From assembly GCF_009724245.1 (NCBI RefSeq), contig NZ_WNNK01000004.1:62001-126000 (forward strand): a stretch of DNA of 64,000 nt. Reading direction: 5' to 3'. A model generated the notes under the pieces. It did no database searches and had not been told where the DNA came from. It was given only the letters and a program-made list of their open reading frames with translations. This document shows, one piece after another, positions 32,622 through 41,300 of this stretch. A program made the translations under genes and the position numbers. Numbering within the stretch: the stretch's first letter is position 1; each line of letters starts with the position of its first letter. Source of the stretch: Pseudomonas spelaei (GTDB lineage: Bacteria > Pseudomonadota > Gammaproteobacteria > Pseudomonadales > Pseudomonadaceae).

Positions 32622-33926
32622 ATGTCAGACACTGTTTTCGATATCGTCGGTATTGGCTTCGGCCCCTCTAACCTGGCGTTGGCCATCGGGCTTGAAGAAT
32701 CAGCCTCTGCGCTCACGTACCGCTTTCTGGATGCCAAGCCCGAGCCCGACTGGCAGGATGAAATGCTGCTCAGCGGCTCGGACATCCAGAATAACCCGCT
32801 GCGGGACCTGGTCACGCCACGAAACCCGCGCAGCCGCTATGGCTTCGTCAATTACCTGAAAGAAACCGGCCGCCTGTTCGACTACCTCAACCTGCCGCTG
32901 ACGTACCCGTTGCGGCGCGAATATGCCGAGTACATCAAATGGGTAGCCGGCCATTTTCTCGGCAGTGTCGAGTCCTCGGCGTTCGCCCAACGGGTTGAGC
33001 CGTTGCTGTTCAACGGTGAGCCGGTGTGGAAGGTCACCTACAACAATCAGCGGGTCATCTACGGGCGCAGCCTGGTGCTGGGCACCGGGCGCACGGCGAA
33101 TATCCCGGCGGTATTCGACGGCCTGACCGGCCCTCAGGTGTTCCACCTCAATCACTACTTGGAACGCATCAATAAGCTGCCACCGAACGTGCAGCGCATT
33201 GGCGTGGTGGGCTCCAGCCAAAGCGCGGTTGAAATTGTCCTCGACCTGACCGCCAGGTTTCCAGACAAAGAGATTTATTCGCTGCACCGCAGCTTCAGCT
33301 TTCGACTCAAGGACACCAGCCCGTTCAGCGACAAGGTGTATTTCCCGGAATTTATCGACTACTACTTCAACTTGTCGTCTGAGGCCAAGGTGCGGGTGGA
33401 TAAGCAGCTGCGGGGCACCAACTACAGCTCGGCCGATGAAGATGTGATCAACGCACTGTACGTGCGCATCCATGAAGAAAAACTGCAGGGCAAGCAGCGC
33501 ATCAAGATTCTCAACAACATTGCCATCGAGCAGGTGCACATTGATACATCGGGGCAAGTGCAGTTGGCGCTCAAGGAGGTCAATCAGCTGACGCACTCGA
33601 CCCTGGCCCTGGATGCACTGGTGCTCGCCACCGGCTTCAAGGACATTGCCGCCAAGGAAAATGGCGAGCTTTATCCGCCGCTGCTTGCGGCTTATCACCG
33701 CCGGTTTCGTGCCGATGCCCAAGGCGCGCTCGTGGTCAATCGTGATTACAGCCTGACACCTTTGGATGGCTTGCCCGCCGTGTTTCTCAACGGGTTATGC
33801 GAAAGCTCCCACGGCTTGGGTGATGCCGGCTCGTTCAGTCTGATTTCCTTGCGGGTTGAACACATCTTGTCGGCCCTGGAGGCACAGTTGGCGCAGGTCG
33901 ACGTGCCGGCACACGCGTTGGCCTGA
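32622..33926 (+). CDS. SidA/IucD/PvdA-family N-hydroxylating monooxygenase
   Basis: A 434-residue flavin N-monooxygenase that hydroxylates a side-chain amine such as that of lysine, ornithine or a shorter diamine. The FAD motif is GIGFGPSNLALA (residues 10-21), the NADPH motif is GVVGSSQSAVEIVLDL, and the C-terminal ATGF motif is present (LVLATGFKD). The diaminobutyrate-type aminotransferase upstream suggests 2,4-diaminobutyrate or a derivative as substrate; this is inference. ATG at 32622 follows GGATAGGAG; the frame is open upstream but that part overlaps the GNAT gene. No siderophore synthetase or TonB receptor is adjacent. Confidence 0.92.
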   Translation: MSDTVFDIVGIGFGPSNLALAIGLEESASALTYRFLDAKPEPDWQDEMLLSGSDIQNNPLRDLVTPRNPRSRYGFVNYLKETGRLFDYLNLPLTYPLRREYAEYIKWVAGHFLGSVESSAFAQRVEPLLFNGEPVWKVTYNNQRVIYGRSLVLGTGRTANIPAVFDGLTGPQVFHLNHYLERINKLPPNVQRIGVVGSSQSAVEIVLDLTARFPDKEIYSLHRSFSFRLKDTSPFSDKVYFPEFIDYYFNLSSEAKVRVDKQLRGTNYSSADEDVINALYVRIHEEKLQGKQRIKILNNIAIEQVHIDTSGQVQLALKEVNQLTHSTLALDALVLATGFKDIAAKENGELYPPLLAAYHRRFRADAQGALVVNRDYSLTPLDGLPAVFLNGLCESSHGLGDAGSFSLISLRVEHILSALEAQLAQVDVPAHALA

Positions 33927-33978
33927 TCCAACCCTTGCAGCGGCCTTTGCGGGCTGCTGCTTCATACAAGGAGTTCTC

Positions 33979-34602
33979 ATGTTTACAGCAGCGTTGATTT
34001 ACATACTGGCGGTGATAAGCCCGGGGCCTAATTTCATTATCGTCAGCCGGTTTTCTTCATTGGGGTCTGTCTCTACGGGACTTGGCGCAACCCTGGGCAT
34101 CTGCACCGTAGGGGTATTTTTCTCGACCATTTCCCTGCTGGGCCTGGCGGCATTGCTGCATCAGTACCCGGCGTTTTCCAAAGTCGCCACGTTGTGTGGT
34201 TCGGCATACCTGCTGTACATCGCCTACAGCATCATCAAAAGTGTGCTGGCAAAACACACCGGCGCTGCCGAAAGCGCTGCGCCTGGGGTCACCAGCTTTG
34301 CCAAGGCTTATCGGGTGGGCGTTATCACCAACATCAGCAACATGAAGACGATCGCCTTCATGATCAGCATCTACGCCGGCTTTCTTTCTTCGCCGCGTAC
34401 CGACATCGAAAAGGTACTGGTGGTCATGTTGTGTTCGACCCTGGAAGTGATCTGGTACTCCGTGGTTGCGTTGCTATTCGGCCAAGGCCCGATCAAGGCG
34501 CTGTTTCTCAAATACACCCGGCAGATTGACGTAGGACTGGCGGTGTTTCTGGTGGCGTTTTCACTCAATAACGCAATTCCAGTATTGATTGCCAGTCGAT
34601 GA
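33979..34602 (+). CDS. LysE-family exporter
   Basis: A 207-residue LysE/RhtB-type amino-acid exporter with about six membrane helices. The family motif SPGPNFIIVSRFSSLGSVST (residues 15-34) is intact. A strong AAGGAG site precedes ATG 33979; the longer upstream frame is the shadow of the monooxygenase end. Position in the operon suggests it exports the amino-acid-like product. LysE exporters likewise accompany several Pseudomonas non-proteinogenic amino-acid toxin clusters. Confidence 0.92.
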   Translation: MFTAALIYILAVISPGPNFIIVSRFSSLGSVSTGLGATLGICTVGVFFSTISLLGLAALLHQYPAFSKVATLCGSAYLLYIAYSIIKSVLAKHTGAAESAAPGVTSFAKAYRVGVITNISNMKTIAFMISIYAGFLSSPRTDIEKVLVVMLCSTLEVIWYSVVALLFGQGPIKALFLKYTRQIDVGLAVFLVAFSLNNAIPVLIASR

Positions 34603-34611
34603 GGCCGTGTC

Positions 34612-34914
34612 ATGGAATGGAACGATTTGCTCAAGGAGGTGAGCGCGCGCTTCAAGTACCGCAGTTGGTTGCTGATCGATCTGCCCCATGATGGCTTGCC
34701 GCTGAACGGTCCTATACGGAACCTGGCGAGCGATTACGTACAAGCCACCTTGATCCTCGACTGCGGGCTTGAAGACATCTTCCCCATCGTCGAGGCCTTG
34801 GGCCCGGGGGTCAGCTACGCAGCCTCGTTACAAGCGGCCAGGCGCAGGGTTGAAGCGGTAGTGGCAGCGCCACCGGGGGCGGTGGCTTTTCATGATTTCA
34901 AATGGGCCTGTTGA
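34612..34914 (+). CDS. Hypothetical protein, last gene of the accessory operon
   Basis: A 100-residue soluble protein starting 9 bp after the exporter gene. I do not recognise a family. It is mixed hydrophobic and acidic with no signal or membrane segment, one internal Cys (ILDCGLED) and a C-terminal Cys (FKWAC). Order and spacing suggest a function in the same pathway, such as a small accessory or self-protection protein, but that is a guess. Confidence 0.7.
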   Translation: MEWNDLLKEVSARFKYRSWLLIDLPHDGLPLNGPIRNLASDYVQATLILDCGLEDIFPIVEALGPGVSYAASLQAARRRVEAVVAAPPGAVAFHDFKWAC

Positions 34915-35058
34915 TACGCCGCCTACGAAAAAGCCCTAGGTCGGGTAATGTAGTCAGTTAAGAAATGAAGGTCAGGTAAACAAACGCAACCCGGTGTCTA
35001 CGCAGTCGTTCGCGCTAGACTGCGAGCCTGTGGATAACTAGCCAGGGATGCCGTCACC

Positions 35059-36048
35059 ATGAACAGAGGCTTCTACCGTGCGGATAAGCGCCTGCCCCTC
35101 AGCCCTTCGTATGCATTGAGTCCAGGCCTGGTAAAAGTCTGTGGCACTGTGGTGCTCAAAGAGTCTCGTTTTTCTCCGGTGGATGGCGTGCCCTGTGCGG
35201 GGTATTCACTGCGGATCCAGGAGAGCTACCGCAACACAGATGATAAGGACGAATGGCGGACGGTATTTACCGATGCCCAGTGCAATGACTTTGTCCTCAA
35301 GGATGCCCACGGCACTGTGGATATCCTCGCCGAAGGGATTGAGCTGTTCTCAGGCCAGGTACCGCAACTGGGAGACTATCGCTACACCGCAGGGCCTCGC
35401 CGTCAGCAAGGAGAAATCCTGCTCAGCGAAGGCCTGGAGGTCATCGTGATTGGCACTGCTATTCAGCGCAACGGCAAAACCGTGATTGCCCAGGGCGAAC
35501 AAGCGGATGCAGTGTTTGGCGTAGAACGGCTGCGTAACGTAAAGAACCACCGTGTTGCTGTCCCGGCGTGGCGCGCCCTCGGTTTGTGTGGCGTCCTGGT
35601 GGCGTTGTTCAGTCTTGCGCTGATGCTCATTGATCCGGTGCAATGGGCTCAGTGGCAGTTGCCCAGCCGCGAGACGTTCCAGCAGATGGCTGCATTGGGA
35701 CCCCTCCACGAATGGACGACGTTGCTGTATCAGCGCCAGGGTTCATCGTTGCCACTGATGGCTGTCTTCGGTTGGACGGGAGTGGTTTTCGTGCTGATGT
35801 GTGCCGCCCGGTTGTTCCTCTATCGAGATATCCACAGGGTGGTGCAGCCCATACTTATTGCCTGGTGGGTGGTCGGAGTGATCGGCGGCGGTCTGGTGAC
35901 TTGGGCGCTGGTGGCGCTGGAGCTTGATCCATTCAAGATCTTTTTGATCTGGCTAAGCGTGATCATCGTTTCCTTGGGCTTTTCCATCACCCAACAACCA
36001 GCCTTGCGGGCGCTGGTGGCAAGCATCCTCAAGACTGAATCGCCCTAA
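35059..36048 (+). CDS. Membrane protein with GIDE-like domain
   Basis: A 329-residue protein. Residues about 20-150 contain the pattern of the GIDE domain (VKVCGTVVLKESRFSPVDG with VPCAGYSLRIQ, then WRTVFTDAQCNDFVLKDAHG), known from eukaryotic mitochondrial E3 ligases but also found in bacteria without a RING. The C-terminal half has four hydrophobic segments (for example LGLCGVLVALFSLALMLI and ILIAWWVVGVIGGGLVTWAL). The assignment rests on pattern only. A perfect DnaA box (35029-35037) lies just upstream. Its stop shares bases with the convergent pbpC stop. Confidence 0.6.
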   Translation: MNRGFYRADKRLPLSPSYALSPGLVKVCGTVVLKESRFSPVDGVPCAGYSLRIQESYRNTDDKDEWRTVFTDAQCNDFVLKDAHGTVDILAEGIELFSGQVPQLGDYRYTAGPRRQQGEILLSEGLEVIVIGTAIQRNGKTVIAQGEQADAVFGVERLRNVKNHRVAVPAWRALGLCGVLVALFSLALMLIDPVQWAQWQLPSRETFQQMAALGPLHEWTTLLYQRQGSSLPLMAVFGWTGVVFVLMCAARLFLYRDIHRVVQPILIAWWVVGVIGGGLVTWALVALELDPFKIFLIWLSVIIVSLGFSITQQPALRALVASILKTESP

Positions 36049-38354
36049 GGTACAAATTCCACCCGTAGCCCGCGGCTGGCGCTGCGGCCCTGATCATCAC
36101 TGACCCGCAACCGATACTCCCCCGATTTCCCCGGCCGCCAGTTCAAGGTGGCCTGGGGCGGGCCCTGGCCGATCAAGGTCTGGTCGGCGAACCAATACAA
36201 GGTTTGTGCATCGCTGGCGGCGTTGGCGCTCAGGGGAATGCTTTCCTGGGGTTGCGACAGGCGCAGGTGATAGCTGACCTGGGTCAGCGGCGAGCGAATC
36301 TGTGGGGCTTCGCTCTGGTCGCTGAGGCGGTTGGGCTGGCAGCTTTTCATCACCGTGGGCGGCGTGCGGCGGGGCAGGCCGGCGGCGCGGAACAGCCGTT
36401 GTACGTCGCTGGGCCAGAACTCGAAGACTTCTTCGCGGGTGTACTGCGGATCAAACGGCGGGCAGGCGGCCTTGCCGGTACGGGTGTCGATCAGCACCGG
36501 GCGATGCAGGTTGGAGACGCGGATCGGCGATACGCCGGGGATGTACCAGGTCTTGCGGGTGCGAGGGCACCAGCGGTTGGGCAGTTCACCGGAGGCGGCG
36601 CAGATATCGATGCGGATCAGGCCGGCAGGCGGCTTGTCCGGTTTGTCGGCCACGGTCGGCAAGGCCAGAGGCAGGGCGTCGGCGATACGGAAGAACAGCG
36701 GTGCGGCGGTTTTGGCGCCGATAAACGCAGGATTTGGTCGTCCATCGAAATTGCCGACCCACACCACCAGCACATACGGCCCCACCAGGCCGGCGCTCCA
36801 GGCATCGTGAAAACCCCACGACGTGCCGGTTTTCCAGGCGGTGCGCCAGCGCTTCGCAGGCAGGCCATCCGGGCGTGGATTGCGCCGCAGCATGTCACGC
36901 ACCATAAAGGTCGCTTGGGGGGTGAGTAACTGTGCCCCTGTGACCTGAGGTTGTTCCACCAAATAGCGCAATGGCCGCAAATGCCCATCACCGGCCAGCA
37001 TCAGATACAGCCGTGCCAGCTCCTCGGGTGTCATCTCACCACCGCCCAGCGCCAGTGCCAGGCCGTAATGGCCTTCGCCCCGCAGGCCCTTGATCCCGGC
37101 CCGTTGCAGCAAACCGTACAACGATGGCGACTTGACCTGGCTGGCCAGCCACACCGCCGGGATATTGCGACTGCGGATCAAGGCATCGCGCGCTGTCAGC
37201 GGCCCGACAAAACTGCCGTCGAAGTTTTCCGGCTGGAAGTAGCCGAAGTTACTGGGCATGTCTTTGAGAATACTCATGGGGTGGATCACCCCTTGATCCA
37301 GCGCCAACCCATACAGAAATGGCTTGAGGGTGGAGCCCGGCGACCGTCGCGCCAGCACCCCATTGACCTGGCCGTGGATGCCTGTGGATAAGTAATCCGC
37401 CGAGCCCACCAGCGCCTTGACGCTCTGGTCGCGACTGTCGATCAGGATGGCCGTGGCGTTTTCCACGCCATTGCTGCGCCGCTCGGCGATAAAGCCGCTG
37501 ATCAGGCGTTCCAGCAACTGCTGCAGCGGCAAGTTGAGGGTGCTGTTCAACTCGTTGCCGGTCTGGGAGGCCAGCAACTGTTCGCTCAGGTGCGGCGCCA
37601 GAAACGGGATCTGCTGCCGGTTGCGTGCTTCCAGCGGCAGGTCGAGCAAACTGTCGTTACGCGGGTCTTGTGGATAAGTTTCGCGCCAGTCGGCCATCAA
37701 CCGCAGCCGCGCGTTTTGCAGCGATGGGCCGAAGCGTGCGCGCCGCCCCGGTTGCTGGGGGATCACCGCCAGCGCCAGGGCTTCAGACAAGGACAACTGC
37801 GCTGCGGCCTTGCCAAAGTAAATCCGGCTGGCGGCCTCGGCACCTTCGATATTGCCGCCCATGGGCGCGAGATTAAGGTAGGCCTCAAGAATGTCGTGCT
37901 TGCTGTAACGCGCTTCCAGCCACAGCGCCAACACCATTTGCTGCAGCTTGCCCGGCACCTGGCGTGTGTTGAGATCCCACAACCGCCGCGCCAATTGCAT
38001 GCTCAAGGTCGAACCGCCCTGGCGCTGGCCACCGCTGTAGGTCGCCATCGCCGCCCGCAGCAACGCTGGCGGATTGATCCCCGGGTGCCAGTAGAAATTG
38101 CGGTCTTCCTTGAGCAACAGTGCTTGCACCAGCGATGGAGACATCCGCTCCAACGGCAGCCACAGGCGATATTGGCCGTCATCGGCGAGGGTCATGCGCA
38201 GCAGCGAACCGTCATCGGCCAGCACCACCCGTGACGAAGTGGCGGCGTGCTCCAGGGATGCATGGGGCCACAGGCGCAGCCCCGCGAGTATCACCACCGC
38301 TGCCAGCCCGGTGGCCAGCAGCGGTTTGAGGCGCTTAAGGTTTGACGATTTCAA
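36045..38354 (-). CDS. pbpC: Penicillin-binding protein 1C
   Basis: A 769-residue bifunctional peptidoglycan synthase of the PBP1C class. After an N-terminal anchor (LLATGLAAVVILAGLRLWP) come the glycosyltransferase domain (LLKEDRNFYWHPGINPPALL; QGGSTLSMQLARRLW), the transpeptidase domain with the active-site SPGSTLKPFLYGLALDQG and KTGTSWG, and a C-terminal BiPBP-type domain. The start is TTG at 38354, inside the end of the alpha-2-macroglobulin gene (20-bp overlap), matching the known yfhM-pbpC arrangement of E. coli. The two are thought to repair the envelope after attack. Confidence 0.96.
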   Translation of the reverse strand: MKSSNLKRLKPLLATGLAAVVILAGLRLWPHASLEHAATSSRVVLADDGSLLRMTLADDGQYRLWLPLERMSPSLVQALLLKEDRNFYWHPGINPPALLRAAMATYSGGQRQGGSTLSMQLARRLWDLNTRQVPGKLQQMVLALWLEARYSKHDILEAYLNLAPMGGNIEGAEAASRIYFGKAAAQLSLSEALALAVIPQQPGRRARFGPSLQNARLRLMADWRETYPQDPRNDSLLDLPLEARNRQQIPFLAPHLSEQLLASQTGNELNSTLNLPLQQLLERLISGFIAERRSNGVENATAILIDSRDQSVKALVGSADYLSTGIHGQVNGVLARRSPGSTLKPFLYGLALDQGVIHPMSILKDMPSNFGYFQPENFDGSFVGPLTARDALIRSRNIPAVWLASQVKSPSLYGLLQRAGIKGLRGEGHYGLALALGGGEMTPEELARLYLMLAGDGHLRPLRYLVEQPQVTGAQLLTPQATFMVRDMLRRNPRPDGLPAKRWRTAWKTGTSWGFHDAWSAGLVGPYVLVVWVGNFDGRPNPAFIGAKTAAPLFFRIADALPLALPTVADKPDKPPAGLIRIDICAASGELPNRWCPRTRKTWYIPGVSPIRVSNLHRPVLIDTRTGKAACPPFDPQYTREEVFEFWPSDVQRLFRAAGLPRRTPPTVMKSCQPNRLSDQSEAPQIRSPLTQVSYHLRLSQPQESIPLSANAASDAQTLYWFADQTLIGQGPPQATLNWRPGKSGEYRLRVSDDQGRSASRGLRVEFVP

Positions 38355-41300
38355 GCTGGCCTACTTTGCCGCGCCCTTGCAGGGTAGTTTCGTACATACC
38401 TTCGGCGTAGGCCGGTGGCGTGTTGAAGATCCCGGCGTTGGTGGCACGTACGCGATAGACGAAGGTGCCCACGTCCCGCAGCGCGGTGCCGTACAACACC
38501 ACTCGATCATCCCGTACATCGACGTAGTCCGGCTGCCAGTTGCTCAGGTCGGTTTCGCCGATGGGCGCTTGCCAGGCATCGGCTTCTTCGGTGTCTTCGC
38601 TGTTTTCCACGTACTCCGAATCGTCGCCTTCGCTCTCGTCGGAACTTCTGGCTTCCGGTTCTGGCGGCAAGTTATACACAGGCTCGACACCGCCGGGCAG
38701 CAAGTCGACCACGGCCACTTGTTGCACCTGATCCCGATCGGTTGCCCGCAGGCGCAGACGCACCAGGAACTCATCGCCCACCTCGACCTTGCTTACCGGC
38801 TTGCCTTCCAGGTCGAGGTACTCGTGGATGATTTCCAGGCCATTGTTGATCGGCTTGAGGGTGGTGCCGCGATCAAAACCGGCTTCGCTGAGCATGTAGA
38901 ACGCCGGTGGACCGTCGGATTTTTCCATCAACAGTTTTTGCGTGGCGGCAGGCACGGCAGCGCGCGGCGGTTGGCCAGCCATCTGCAACAGTTGTTGCTG
39001 CTTGTCTGCCAGCCAGGCGGTGGCCTTGAGGGTCATGTCGCTTTGCGCACGCTGGCCATAGTTGTCCAGGGCCCGCAGCAACAGTGCCGCCGACAGCGAG
39101 TTGTAGCGCTGTTCATTGAGGCGCTTGCCGAGTTTATCCAGCAGGGTCGCCGGCACGTCGTCCAGCAACTCAGGGAAGTGTCGGGCGAGCAGATGCAGGT
39201 GTTCGGCGTCATGCACCAGCGGGTCGTAATACAGGCCATCGCTGTCCCACTTATCGCTCAATGAACGCCACGGGATCTTGCGGAACAACACGTCGGCCTG
39301 GCGATCCTGCTTGAGCAACTTGTAGCTGGCGGCCAGGTAAGCGGCGCCAATATCGTTCTGCCAGGTGTCTTTGAAGTAGGTTTCATAGCGCTCACGGATA
39401 TCGCTCAAGGCACCGCTGACCAGAATCCCCTGACGACTCAACAGGTAACTGGCGTAGGCGCGGTTGCGCAATTCCGACAGGCCCTCGCTTGGGCCGTTGG
39501 CCAGGTCGGTGAGGTAGGCGTTGGAACGTACCAGCACGTCCTCCGGCACCGGCAGGCCGCGCTCTTTGGCTTCAATCAGGAAGTCGGTGGCGTACAGGCT
39601 GGCGTAGGGCGCCACGTCCGGGTTGGCCGCCCACAAACCAAAGCCGCCGGCCTGGTTCTGGCGCTGACGCAGCATGCGTACCGCGCCGCTGAAGGCCTGT
39701 TCGGCCTCAGGCGCGTTACCGCCCCAGATCAACGCCGGCATGGCCTTGGACACCAATTGCTCGGTGCAGGCATAGCCGTAGTCATCCAGGTAATGCTTGA
39801 GGCCGTTGGCCCATACCAGCGGCGAGGCGGCCACGCCCAATTGCACGTCCCGCAGCTGTGTGAACAGTTGGCGGGTGGGTTTCAGCTCTTTGCTGGCGCT
39901 GTCGAAGCGGCCCAGGCTGAGGGCGACTCGATGCTCGCTCAACGGCCGGATCGAGGTGGTTTCCGCCACCTGGATACGCTTGCCATCAGGCAGCACCGCG
40001 ACGAAACGCAAGTCCGCCGAACCGAGGTTTTCCAGGACCTTGATCTTGAACTCGGCGACGCCTTCCTTGCGCGGTTGCAGCGCCAGCGTGCTGGCTTTGT
40101 CGCCCTGAACTTGCAGGCCGTCACTGGTCTGCAACTCGAACTTCACATCCGCTGCAGCATCGAGGTTACTGAACACCCCGGCACTGACGCTGAACACATC
40201 CCCCGGCGCGACAAAGGCCGGCACGTTCGGCGTGATCACCAACGGCCCGCGCACTTCGGTGTTGGCTTCGCTGACGCCTACGCTGTCGGCGTCTACCGCC
40301 ACCGCAAACAAGTGCAGTTTGCCGTTGAAGCTGTCCGGTACCTGATAATGCAGTACCGTTTCACCGGCCGGCAGATCCACCAGCCCTGACCACCAGGCTA
40401 CAGGCGGCTGATGTTTACGCTTGAACGGATTGAGATGGTTGGCCAGGGCGCCTTCCGTATCGCCACCGGGCGCCGCACCACTGAGCAGGCGGCTGAATTC
40501 CGGCAGGATCAGGTCAAGAATCTGACTGGTACCCACCTCCAATGCGCGTTTCTGGAAGAAGAAGCCCAGCGGGTCCGGCGTCTGGTAGCGAGCCACCTGC
40601 AGGATGCCTTCGTCCACCGCGTAGATCACCGCGCGGGAAGGACGGTCGGTATTGACCTTGATGTCCAGGGTCTGCCCCGGCTCGATCTTCGCCGGGCCTT
40701 CGACTTTCAAGGCCATGCGCCGTGCATCCAGGTTGATGCTGAACGGCACCACGCCGTAGGACAGCGGGCTCATGTAGACCTCGGACGAGCCCATGTCCCG
40801 CACAAACTGCACGTTGACGTAGGCATTGCCCTCAAGCCCCGCCGGCACACGAATGTGTTGCACGCTGTTGGTGCTGTCGGCCTTGAACCACTGTTGGGTG
40901 TAGACCTTGTCCCGTTCGATGGTGATCAACCCGGCGCCGGTGTACGGCGCGCGGATGCTGATGGCGATCTCATCGCCGGTGGCGTAGCTGCGTTTATCCA
41001 GGCGCAGTTGCAGCTCGGCGTTGCGTTCCAGGGAGCGCGAGGTGTTGCCACGGCCAGCGATGCTGTAATCGATCTGGTTCAGCAGGTTGCCGTTGGCGTC
41101 CTTGAGTTGCAGGGTGAAATCGCCGGGGGTGGACGTGTTCAGCGCCTGCTTGGCGCCTTCCTTGGTCATCACCACAGGCGAGGCCGGCTGGCTGATGTTC
41201 TTGATCCGCGACTCGTACTTGTAGGTGCCATTGGATTGTTTCACCAGCACCGAAACGTAACGATGCTCCACCACTTCACTGGTCAGCCCATCCACCGCCA

